Made by a program: the position numbers and the translations under genes. The notes beneath the pieces are model-generated. The model ran no database searches. It saw only the letters and a list, made by a program, of their open reading frames with translations, and had not been told where the DNA came from. A stretch of 7,320 nucleotides of DNA from Limisphaerales bacterium (GTDB lineage: Bacteria > Verrucomicrobiota > Verrucomicrobiia > Limisphaerales > UBA11358). Shown piece by piece: positions 1-6,988 of the stretch. Each line of letters starts with the position of its first letter. The first letter of the stretch is position 1. The DNA lies in assembly GCA_003133815.1 (NCBI GenBank), contig PKZR01000017.1:6420-13739 (forward strand), in the 5' to 3' direction.

Positions 1-458
1 GGAATTGTGACTGCTTCTTCGGCCATCTCGCCCGAATCAAGATATCGTTTGCCGGACACCACTATCTGTGGATATGCCGCCTGAAAGACATTCAGTGTTA
101 CGACGCCGCCGGCGATTTGCTCCGGCATGATGGCGACACTAATTTCCGGATAGCCCAGGCGCCGATTTTTCGATTGAAGATCCGCCGCCGCCAGCACGAT
201 TTCTTTCAGGTCCACGCTTGTGCCGGTGTGTCGCGAAAAAATCGCGGCAAGAGAGCCGGGGTCAAGCTTCACATCCCCCCTGACCATATAACTGCGGACG
301 TTGAAATGTTCTGGTGTTTGCTTTCCATCAAGACCGGGAGTTGCTGCGATGGTGTCCGATTCCGCTGCCGCAAGATGCCATGCTGCCGTCAGCATCCAAC
401 AAGCCAGCAAAAATAAAATCGTCAGCCGGCGACGGATAAAAATCCGGCCGGCGCGCAT
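1..458 (-). CDS. ShlB/FhaC/HecB-type (TpsB) outer-membrane transporter, 5' part only, cut by window edge
   Basis: The frame stays open from the minus-strand start to the left edge, giving 152 residues with no stop. Residues 1-32 look like a signal peptide: basic n-region MRAGRIFIRRR, hydrophobic core LTILFLLACWMLTAAW, likely cleavage after AAA at 32. An LLAC string at 17-20 could be read as a lipobox, but the hydrophobic stretch continues past it. Residues about 52-124 match a POTRA_2 (ShlB-type) domain: FNVRSYMVRGD, then an LQ...GYPEISVAIMPEQ segment, then GGVVTLNV; VSGKRYL at 134-140 begins the next segment. In this family one or two POTRA domains bind the exported partner in the periplasm and a 16-strand barrel, here missing, moves it across the outer membrane. 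In-frame ATGs at 551, 542 and 527 allow a longer start, and a GGAG lies just before 551. I prefer 458 because it puts the signal peptide at the N terminus. The gene is divergent from the AraC gene. The POTRA call is fairly firm; the TpsB assignment is inferred. Confidence 0.72.
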   Translation of the reverse strand, partial: MRAGRIFIRRRLTILFLLACWMLTAAWHLAAAESDTIAATPGLDGKQTPEHFNVRSYMVRGDVKLDPGSLAAIFSRHTGTSVDLKEIVLAAADLQSKNRRLGYPEISVAIMPEQIAGGVVTLNVFQAAYPQIVVSGKRYLDSGEMAEEAVTI

Positions 459-951
459 GCCATCCGGACACAGTTTTACCAGCGATGTGCGGGCAGGGCT
501 GTTGGCGGACAAGATCATCAAAGTCATGGCAGTTAGCCGCATGGACAACATTTCTCCGCGATGGTTTGCTTTTTTTTAAGAGCCGAACCCGACAATTCAA
601 CAGCATCCAACTGTCCGTAGTGGTTCAGAAAAGATGCCTGAATAATTGCACACCGGAAGGCTGGGGAACTTATATTACAAACTGCCGTCGAAATGGTGAC
701 AATTCGGAAACAAAGGACGGCTGCGACGGATCGGTTTTAGCATTCCGCTATCCAAACGGGGTGAAATTGATTCAAAGCCGGCAAAAAATGTTTCCAGTCT
801 TTTGCAAAGCCGTCACGAGTATGTAACACGCTTCCGTTTACAGTTCCAAAGCTAGCTTGAGGCGGCATTGAACGCCGGTTCTTCCAAACCGGCTGCTTTC
901 AATCAGACCGTGGCATCGGGCTGACGGCCATTAAATGGAAATTGTGATCGC
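459..951. other. Divergent intergenic region, no supported gene
   Basis: This stretch of nearly 500 bases separates the leftward POTRA gene from the rightward AraC-type gene and should contain both promoters. Its leftmost part, up to 551, could be coding if the POTRA gene starts further upstream. I found no convincing -35/-10 pair for either gene. The only distinct structure is the inverted repeat at 874-893. A plus-strand open frame at 485-826 has no recognisable domain and a Cys/Arg/Trp-rich composition that looks non-coding. Confidence 0.6.
874..893. promoter_or_regulatory. Inverted repeat upstream of the AraC-family gene
   Basis: GCCGGTT (874-880) and AACCGGC (887-893) are perfect 7-bp inverted arms separated by six bases (CTTCCA). 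The site ends 58 bases before the regulator's start codon. It could be an operator, for example for autoregulation, or a small stem-loop in the leader. No T-run follows, so a terminator is unlikely. Function is inferred from position only. Confidence 0.35.
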
Positions 952-1776
952 ATGAAAAAGAATCCGCTGCTGTATGAGCCGCATCTCACCGTCAGGGAAT
1001 TATCCCTCCTGCCCGGTGGAGAGTGGCAGCCGGATTCGTCCGGCTGGTCGCTGGTGCAAGTCAGGAGTGGAAGCGGCTATTGCTTGCAGGCACAGGGAAG
1101 CACGGAATTGGAAACGGGCGCTGTGCTGCTGGTTGCGGGCCACTCAAAGACAATCATCCGGGCGAGCCAATTGGGGAAAATGTCGCTGCATGCTTTTAAC
1201 GTGATACCCGCGCGCCTGACCGGACTGATCACCCTGGGCGAGCAGGAATTTCTGAAGCTGGCCGCCGAAAAAAAAGAGTCTGCGATTCGAATCCTTCCTT
1301 CCGACAACCCGACAGCCATGAACATGAAGGAATTATGCGCCAACCATAAGTCGGCGGGACTGCTGCTCCGGCTGAAGCTGATTCAGTTATTTGTCGAAGC
1401 TTTTGGCGGCGTACTTGAACCGGTCGCGGCGCAGAAGGAAACTCCGGATGCCAAGGAACGGCTGCGTTCTCTCCTGCAAAAGACACCGCCGAACGAATTG
1501 GCGGAGTTGAGCTTCAGCGAGCTGGCCAGAAGAACCAATTGCACGCCACGACATTTGAGCCGGACTTTTCATGAACTGGTCGGCACATCGTTTAGCAATC
1601 AACGCGTCGAAATCCGGATGGCACGAGCCCGTGAACTGCTGGCCACGAGCAACTCCAAAGTGGTGGAAGTGGCGCTGGAGAGCGGCTACAAATCCTTGAG
1701 CATGTTCAACCTTGTCTTCACCCGACGTTTTGGCACCAGCCCCGGCCGATGGCGACAGAGGAACAACGTGGGCTGA
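952..1776 (+). CDS. AraC/XylS-family transcriptional regulator
   Basis: This 274-residue protein has the usual AraC-family layout of an N-terminal sensor and a C-terminal DNA-binding domain. Residues about 187-268 form the two-HTH AraC domain. The first HTH is LSFSELARRTNCTPRHLSRTF (187-206), with LARR and HLSRTF typical. The linker helix is around RMARARELLA (222-231). The second HTH runs 236-260, with the family signature VALESGYKSLSMFNLVFTRRF followed by GTSPGRWR. Residues about 12-105 are a probable small cupin-like sensor (LPGGEWQPDSSGWSLVQVRSG, then ELETGAVLLVAG and RASQLG); its ligand cannot be read from the sequence. The start is well decided: a stop lies in frame at 922-924 and no other start codon lies between it and 952. 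The Shine-Dalgarno is weak. The protein probably acts in the cytoplasm on nearby promoters. The lyase gene 277 bases downstream on the same strand, with tandem repeats at its promoter, is the obvious candidate target (inference). Confidence 0.9.
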   Translation: MKKNPLLYEPHLTVRELSLLPGGEWQPDSSGWSLVQVRSGSGYCLQAQGSTELETGAVLLVAGHSKTIIRASQLGKMSLHAFNVIPARLTGLITLGEQEFLKLAAEKKESAIRILPSDNPTAMNMKELCANHKSAGLLLRLKLIQLFVEAFGGVLEPVAAQKETPDAKERLRSLLQKTPPNELAELSFSELARRTNCTPRHLSRTFHELVGTSFSNQRVEIRMARARELLATSNSKVVEVALESGYKSLSMFNLVFTRRFGTSPGRWRQRNNVG

Positions 1777-1815
1777 GCTTTTTAGCCAGCCGCTGCGCGA
1801 AGGATCTCCTGCGCA
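1771..1815 (+). terminator. Two consecutive stem-loops at the 3' end of the AraC-family gene, weak terminator candidate
   Basis: The first hairpin pairs GGCTG (1771-1775) plus GCT (1777-1779) with AGC (1784-1786) plus CAGCC (1787-1791). It has a bulged A at 1776 and a TTTT loop, and it contains the stop codon. The second pairs TGCGC (1794-1798) with GCGCA (1811-1815), with further AGG/CCT pairing inside. Neither is followed by a U-tract, so intrinsic termination is uncertain. They may instead protect the 3' end or lower read-through into the lyase gene. Confidence 0.3.
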
Positions 1816-1819
1816 TCAT

Positions 1820-1848
1820 TTGACAACAAACTTGTGGCGTCTTACATT
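1820..1848 (+). promoter_or_regulatory. Sigma70-like promoter candidate, distal promoter of the lyase gene
   Basis: A perfect TTGACA (1820-1825) is followed after exactly 17 bases by TACATT (1843-1848), four of six matches to TATAAT. Transcription would start near 1855 and leave a leader of about 200 bases before the lyase start codon. The match is good for housekeeping sigma, but the gap is A+T-rich, so a chance match is possible. Confidence 0.45.
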
Positions 1849-1993
1849 CTATCCGTAATATTTTCAAGAATTGCTGGCAAACAGATTCATGGGGCAGACC
1901 ACACACATGCCGGTTATCTTTTTTGCTGGCCAAAGAGTCGGCAGCTAATACTGTTGTATTCGATCCATCTGGCAGTAATTAATCGATTTGACG

Positions 1994-2023
1994 CAGTGGC
2001 AATCAGTGGCAATCAGTGGCAAT
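1994..2023 (+). repeat. Three exact tandem 10-bp direct repeats (CAGTGGCAAT), probable operator
   Basis: CAGTGGCAAT occurs three times without a mismatch or gap at 1994-2003, 2004-2013 and 2014-2023. The period of 10 bp is close to one helical turn, so each copy presents the same face of the DNA. The array ends 30 bases before the lyase start codon, and its last copy contains the -35-like GTGGCA of the proximal promoter. This fits direct-repeat activator sites of AraC-type proteins, whose two HTH motifs enter successive major grooves. The neighbouring AraC-family gene is the natural candidate binder. The repeat is directly visible; its function is inferred. Confidence 0.6.
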
Positions 2024-2044
2024 TTTAAGATTTTCAATTATAAT
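2016..2044 (+). promoter_or_regulatory. Proximal promoter candidate of the lyase gene, giving a near-leaderless transcript
   Basis: A perfect TATAAT (2039-2044) lies 17 bases after GTGGCA (2016-2021), which matches four of six -35 bases. The expected transcription start is around 2050-2052, only two to four bases before the ATG at 2054. There is no Shine-Dalgarno sequence before that ATG, which agrees with leaderless translation. The weak -35 inside the tandem repeats suggests that an activator is needed. Confidence 0.5.
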
Positions 2045-2053
2045 GGTTAATCA

Positions 2054-5000
2054 ATGAATTTATTCCGACGCACATTAACTGTTGTGATTGTGACATTCAT
2101 CATCTCAACTTCTAGCGCTCTAGCTGGCACGGTCACCTTGACCGACAACGGCAACGGCACGGTGACGATGAACAACGGGATCGTGACGATGACGTGCGGC
2201 AAGGGCGGCGATGTCTCTTATTTCGCGCTGAACGCGCTGTCCACGACGAACCTGATTGATCCGAATAACGATTATGCCTTGAGTCTCACCCATATTGGCG
2301 GCCAGGGAAATGATTACTGGGTTTCGGTGGGCAGCGGTGGGTCGGGATCAACATACAGCGTGGTGACGAACACCCCGCAAATGGTTGACATCATGATCCG
2401 CAACCCGCGCGCGAGCGGCAACACGGCCTTGTACCCCAACGGGGAGTGGGATTGGGCGGAACATCATGTGATGCGCGCGGGCGAGGCGGGATTTTACACC
2501 TATCACGTCTGGCGGCACTGGGCGAACCAGCCGGCGGCCTATTATTGGGCCGACAGTTGGCAGGGATACTGCGGCTCGATTTTCAACACGACGATGAACG
2601 CGGACGGGTCGGTCAATTACGCCTGGGATTTTTCGGCGTCGGACGTGCCAGTAAATGTGCTCATTGACAGCCTCCCGCCACTGGGGGCTAATCCACCCAA
2701 CGACGGCGTTCCCGGGGAGGTGGCCATTATGCCTAAAATCAGTTATATCTCGCAGCCGACCGGTGGTTATTATGAGCCGGGCTGGCCGATTTACACCCAG
2801 CCCCTCGGCCTGACATCCGACCTGTATCCAACCACCACCAAGTACGATCAGTGCAGTTATCTGGGCGCTTCCAACAGCTATCGCCCCGTGTGGGGCATGG
2901 CGACGGATCAAGAAGGCCTCTGGAGCATTCTGGGCAGCTTTGAATTCATCAATGGCGGGCCGACCAAGCAAAAGGGATCCGTTTCCGGCAACTACATGTA
3001 TAATGATGATGCGGAAAGCCACGGCTTGGGCAATATCAACAATCCCGGAGTCGCCGACGGACAGGTCTTCACCAAGGTCATCGGCCCGTATTTCATGTAT
3101 GCCAATACTGGCACCAATCATTTGCAGCTCTGGACCAATGCGCAAAACGAGGCCGCCATCATGGTCTCGAACTGGCCTTACGCCTGGGTGGATGAAAGCG
3201 AGCAGGATTATCCCCGTCATCGCGGCACCGTGACCGGCACCCTCAAGGCCAAAACCGGCGAGTCCACGGCCAATGCCGTCGTCATTTTGGGCGACTACAC
3301 CGATGGCGACTGGATATATCAGGGCATAACCAATTTTCTGTTCTGGACCACGAGCGACACGAACGGAAATTTTTCCATTCCCAAGGTTCGTCCGGGCAAT
3401 TACCAGTTATTTTCTTATGTGCCGGGAATCTGGGGCGAACTCCAGGTCTCCAACATCATTGTCCTGCCCGACCAGACAAACAGCCTTGGGGTCATAAACT
3501 GGAATCCGCCCCACCTCTCGCAACGGCTCTGGCGCCTCGGCACGCCCGATCACAGCTCCGCCGAATTTCACCTGGGAAACTATCGCAAGCAATTTGGCCT
3601 GTGGTGGCGTTACTTGAATGACATGGGCACGAACAATGTCAATTTTGTCATCGGCCAGAGCGTGGAATCCAACGACTGGTATTACGCGCAATGCAGCGTG
3701 GCCACCACGCCGCAATCCTATCCCAACCTCATTGACCATACCCAGACCAATGGCATTTACTGGTCGCCCCAGTGGAACGTCCTTTTCAACCTGACCAATC
3801 TGCCGACGAGTCCCGTGCTGACCACGATAGCGTTTGCCGGCGGCAACGGCGCCAATTTTTATATGTATCTCAACGGCGTCAACGTGACACCGGATGCCTA
3901 CCACGGCCAGGGCACGGCCGACGGCACGGATATTTATCGCGATGTGGTGACGGTGGGACGCTACCAGTATTATCAATACTCTTTTGCCGCCAATTTGTTC
4001 AAGGTTGGCACGAACACTTTTACCATTACCATTCGCCAGCCGGGTGCTTCCGGCAGCTGGAGCGGCAGTTATTATCCAGAGTTGCTGCAAGGTGGACTGA
4101 TTTACGATTTCCTGCAAATGGAAACCGGCCCGCAGGTGATCCTCTCGACTCCGCCCGCCGCGCCGACCGGCTTGACCGCCACGGCGGTGTCCGGCTGCGA
4201 GATTGATCTGGCTTGGACCAATAACACCACCAATGCCACCAGCATCGTCATCCAGCGGTCCACCGACGGGATCAACTTTGCCCAAGTCGGGGCAGCGGTG
4301 CGAACCGCGACCAACTATGCGGACACCAGCCTGCCCACCGCCACGACTTATTATTATCAAGTGATCGCGAATAATGCCGACGGCAATTCTCCCGTTTCCA
4401 ACATCGCCCACGCCTCCACGCAGGCGGCCCAGCCGCCGGCGGCGCCGAGCGGTTTGACCGCCGCCAGCCTGGCAACCAACCAGATCAACCTGACGTGGAT
4501 TGACAACTCCGGCAACGAGGACGGCTTCAACCTGGAACGCTCCACCAACGGCGGCAATTACACCACCGTCGGCACGGTCGAGGCGGGCGCAACCAATTAT
4601 TCCGACGCCGGACTCGCCGCCGGGACGACTTACTTTTACCGCGTGCAGGCATTCCGTTCCTGCTGGGGCAACTCGGCCTACTCCGCGCCGGCCAGCACCA
4701 CCACACTTCTGCCGCCGGCACCCATCACGCCGGTCGGCCTGGTTGCCGTGCCGGGAAATGGAACGATCAACTTGAGCTGGCTGACTTCGAGCGGCGCGGG
4801 CAGTTACAATTTGAAACGCGGTGCCACCAGCGGCGCGGAAACCAATCTGGTTGCCACCGTCGGAACCAACTATCTCGACAATACCGTCGTCAACGGCACG
4901 ACTTATTACTATGTCGTCTCGGCAGTGAACGCCGGCGGTGAAGGCGCCAATTCGCGCGAGATCCGCGCCACGCCACTGGCATTTGTCACCGCCTATTGGA

Positions 5001-6988
5001 CCAACCGCATCACCAGCTTGCCGCAAAGCTGGGATCTCAACGCGAACTGGACGAATGTCCCCGCGTATCCCAACGCGACAGGCGTCGTCGTCAATGTGAC
5101 CGCTGACATCGTCGCTCCGCAGACTAACAATCTGGATCAAAACCTCACCCTCGGCTGGCTGAACCTGGGCGACGCCAACGCCTCGTCGGCTTACACGCTG
5201 GCGGCCAATGGCGGTTCGCTGACGTTCGCCAGCGGCACGAACAACAACGCCGGATTGATTCAACTCGCCACCAGTGCCGGCGACACCATTGTCGCGCCGA
5301 TTACCATCAGTAACAACTTGACGGTGGTCAATGGGTCCACCGCGCATACGCTTACCATCGGCGGAACCATTGCCGGAACCAATAGCGTCACCTATGTCGG
5401 CCCCGGGTCCATCACGCTCACCACCAATAGCACTTACACTGGTGGCACGCTCATCAGCGGGGCCACGGTTTTCCTGGCCAACTTTACGGCCAATGTCTCC
5501 GGCTTCGGCCCTGGCAACATCACCCTGGACCAGGGCACGATGACCTTGAATTCGGACAACAACTCGCCGCCCGCGCCGTTCAGCAACATTTTTTATTGGA
5601 ACCTCGTGGTGCCGACCAATTCCACCGGCACATTGAACGGTGACGGTCGTTGTTACCTGAACGGCACATTAACCGGCGGCGGCACGCTGAATTATTATTC
5701 GCCCTACGTCCGCATGGAACTGGACGGCGACTGGTCGGCCTTCACCGGCCAGATCAACGCCAGCGGCTCGGACTTTCGGTTTAACAACGCGAACGGCCTG
5801 CCAAAAGCGGCTTTGGCGCTCAACGGCAACAGCGCTTACTCTTTAAGCGGCGCGCTGACGGTCGGCGAAATTTCCGGTTCGACCAGCGCTTATCTCAGCG
5901 GCACGGCCTGGACAGTTGGCAACCGCAATACCACCGCGAATTTCGCGGGCATCATCACCGGCAACTCCATCAACAAAGTCGGCACCGGCACCTGGATTTT
6001 ATCCGGCGACAATACTTACACCGGCACGACGACGATCAGCGGCGGCGCGTTGCAGATCGGCGCAGGCGGCAACACCGGAACCTTGGGCACCGGCAATGTC
6101 ACCGACAATGCCGCGCTGGTGTTCAACCGCTTTGACAATGTGATTTGTCCCAATCTGATCACCGGCTCGGGCAGCCTGACGCAATCTGGCGAAGGCGAGC
6201 TTGCCTTGACAGCGGCGAACACTTATTCAGGGGCGACCTTCGTGACCGCTGGCACGCTGGCGCTGACCAATTCCGCTTCGCTTGCCAATTCTACGCTCAT
6301 CAATCTGGCCAATGGCGCTGTTTTTGATGTGAGCGGAACCACCAGCCACGCGATGACTTTGACCGGCGGCAAAATGATTTCCGGCGACGGTTCGGTCAAC
6401 GGCAGTTTCACCGTCGCCAGCGGTGCCACGCTCGCGCCCGGCAATGGCGATCTGGGTTCGTTGAGTTTCAGCAATGCGCTGACGTTGAATGCAGGCAGCA
6501 AAACTATTTTGAGCGTCAGCCACGATTCGCAGACCAACAATGTCGTCAGCGTGGCCGGCACCTTCACTTACGGAGGTTCCCTTATTGTCAGCAACGCCGA
6601 CGATCCGCTGCAAGGCGGCGATGCCTTCCAGCTTTTTAATGCCGCAGGCTTCGCCGGCAATTTCACCACAGTTGCCCTGCCGGCGCTGACCCCGGGATTA
6701 TACTGGAACACCAGCACGGTCAATGTGGACGGCACGATTCGCGTCGCGATTGAGACTCCGCCGGTCATTGGCAACATCGGCATCTCCGGCGGCAACCTCG
6801 TCCTGACCGGCACGGGCGGCATCACCAACGGAACTTACTACGTCCTGACGACAACGAACATGGCCCTTCCTTTGACCAATTGGACGCGGCTGCTGACCAA
6901 CCAGTTCGATGTCAGCGGCAATTTCAACCTCACCAACGCGATGGTCACTAATTCCCCGCAAAACTTCTACCTGCTGCAATTGCCCTGA
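2054..6988 (+). CDS. Secreted multidomain rhamnogalacturonan endolyase (PL4 family) with Fn3 and autotransporter-associated beta-strand repeats
   Basis: This intact 1644-residue protein probably cleaves the rhamnogalacturonan I backbone of pectin by beta-elimination, outside the cytoplasm. Signal peptide: residues 1-24 (MNLFRR, hydrophobic core, cleavage after ALA). PL4 catalytic beta-sandwich: about 25-385, with GFYTYHVWRHW at 146-156 and DGQVFTKVIGPYFMYAN at 335-351. K263 (TTKYDQ) and H323 (AESHGLG) are candidate catalytic residues; they lie 60 apart, as do Lys150 and His210 of the Aspergillus aculeatus enzyme. PL4 domain II: about 389-480 (GTVTGTLKAKTG, GNFSIPKVRPGNY). PL4 carbohydrate-binding-like domain III: about 488-690 (LWRLGTPDHSSAEFHLG, FGLWWRY, DWYYAQ, GLIYDFLQME). 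Three Fn3 domains: about 698-788, 794-884 and 888-973. Beta-helix-like Asn/Thr/Gly-rich region: about 979-1565, with beta-strand repeats near 1115-1142, 1308-1337 and 1374-1405 (GDNTYTGTTTISGGALQIG is the clearest). C-terminal module: about 1570-1644, ending FYLLQLP. No autotransporter barrel is present. The ATG at 2054 is chosen because it gives the signal peptide and follows a TATAAT at the right distance for a leaderless start. Export route and tail function are inferred. Confidence 0.88.
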   Translation: MNLFRRTLTVVIVTFIISTSSALAGTVTLTDNGNGTVTMNNGIVTMTCGKGGDVSYFALNALSTTNLIDPNNDYALSLTHIGGQGNDYWVSVGSGGSGSTYSVVTNTPQMVDIMIRNPRASGNTALYPNGEWDWAEHHVMRAGEAGFYTYHVWRHWANQPAAYYWADSWQGYCGSIFNTTMNADGSVNYAWDFSASDVPVNVLIDSLPPLGANPPNDGVPGEVAIMPKISYISQPTGGYYEPGWPIYTQPLGLTSDLYPTTTKYDQCSYLGASNSYRPVWGMATDQEGLWSILGSFEFINGGPTKQKGSVSGNYMYNDDAESHGLGNINNPGVADGQVFTKVIGPYFMYANTGTNHLQLWTNAQNEAAIMVSNWPYAWVDESEQDYPRHRGTVTGTLKAKTGESTANAVVILGDYTDGDWIYQGITNFLFWTTSDTNGNFSIPKVRPGNYQLFSYVPGIWGELQVSNIIVLPDQTNSLGVINWNPPHLSQRLWRLGTPDHSSAEFHLGNYRKQFGLWWRYLNDMGTNNVNFVIGQSVESNDWYYAQCSVATTPQSYPNLIDHTQTNGIYWSPQWNVLFNLTNLPTSPVLTTIAFAGGNGANFYMYLNGVNVTPDAYHGQGTADGTDIYRDVVTVGRYQYYQYSFAANLFKVGTNTFTITIRQPGASGSWSGSYYPELLQGGLIYDFLQMETGPQVILSTPPAAPTGLTATAVSGCEIDLAWTNNTTNATSIVIQRSTDGINFAQVGAAVRTATNYADTSLPTATTYYYQVIANNADGNSPVSNIAHASTQAAQPPAAPSGLTAASLATNQINLTWIDNSGNEDGFNLERSTNGGNYTTVGTVEAGATNYSDAGLAAGTTYFYRVQAFRSCWGNSAYSAPASTTTLLPPAPITPVGLVAVPGNGTINLSWLTSSGAGSYNLKRGATSGAETNLVATVGTNYLDNTVVNGTTYYYVVSAVNAGGEGANSREIRATPLAFVTAYWTNRITSLPQSWDLNANWTNVPAYPNATGVVVNVTADIVAPQTNNLDQNLTLGWLNLGDANASSAYTLAANGGSLTFASGTNNNAGLIQLATSAGDTIVAPITISNNLTVVNGSTAHTLTIGGTIAGTNSVTYVGPGSITLTTNSTYTGGTLISGATVFLANFTANVSGFGPGNITLDQGTMTLNSDNNSPPAPFSNIFYWNLVVPTNSTGTLNGDGRCYLNGTLTGGGTLNYYSPYVRMELDGDWSAFTGQINASGSDFRFNNANGLPKAALALNGNSAYSLSGALTVGEISGSTSAYLSGTAWTVGNRNTTANFAGIITGNSINKVGTGTWILSGDNTYTGTTTISGGALQIGAGGNTGTLGTGNVTDNAALVFNRFDNVICPNLITGSGSLTQSGEGELALTAANTYSGATFVTAGTLALTNSASLANSTLINLANGAVFDVSGTTSHAMTLTGGKMISGDGSVNGSFTVASGATLAPGNGDLGSLSFSNALTLNAGSKTILSVSHDSQTNNVVSVAGTFTYGGSLIVSNADDPLQGGDAFQLFNAAGFAGNFTTVALPALTPGLYWNTSTVNVDGTIRVAIETPPVIGNIGISGGNLVLTGTGGITNGTYYVLTTTNMALPLTNWTRLLTNQFDVSGNFNLTNAMVTNSPQNFYLLQLP

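Noticed and set aside
328..606. Minus-strand frame of 92 codons overlapping the POTRA gene
   Set aside because: It is in a different frame from the POTRA reading, and only the POTRA frame shows a signal peptide and a domain.
485..826. Plus-strand open frame of 113 codons in the divergent intergenic region
   Set aside because: No recognisable domain, unusual Cys/Trp/Arg content, no ribosome binding site, and it overlaps the upstream end of the divergent POTRA gene's possible starts.
1834..2028. Plus-strand frame of 64 codons between the regulator and the lyase, starting at a GTG
   Set aside because: It runs across the promoter elements and through the tandem repeats, has no family resemblance and no ribosome binding site.
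2348..3220. Minus-strand open frame of 290 codons opposite the PL4 catalytic region
   Set aside because: Same reasoning: antisense to conserved PL4 sequence, no domain, and composition typical of a complementary frame.
4145..4973. Possible CRISPR or DNA-level repeat array in the Fn3 region
   Set aside because: The similarity is between protein domains of about 90 residues with diverged DNA; there are no short identical repeats with regular spacers.
3407..5347. Minus-strand open frame of 646 codons inside the lyase gene
   Set aside because: It lies wholly antisense to a protein with clear domains, and its translation is Arg/Gly/Val/Ile-rich without recognisable motifs. The G+C-rich Thr/Asn/Gly codon use of the sense gene makes stops rare in this frame, so it is a shadow.
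5390..6270. Repeated TTACAC/GGC-type strings in the tail of the lyase gene
   Set aside because: These reflect the recurring protein motif TYTG in the beta-strand repeats, not a mobile or regulatory repeat.
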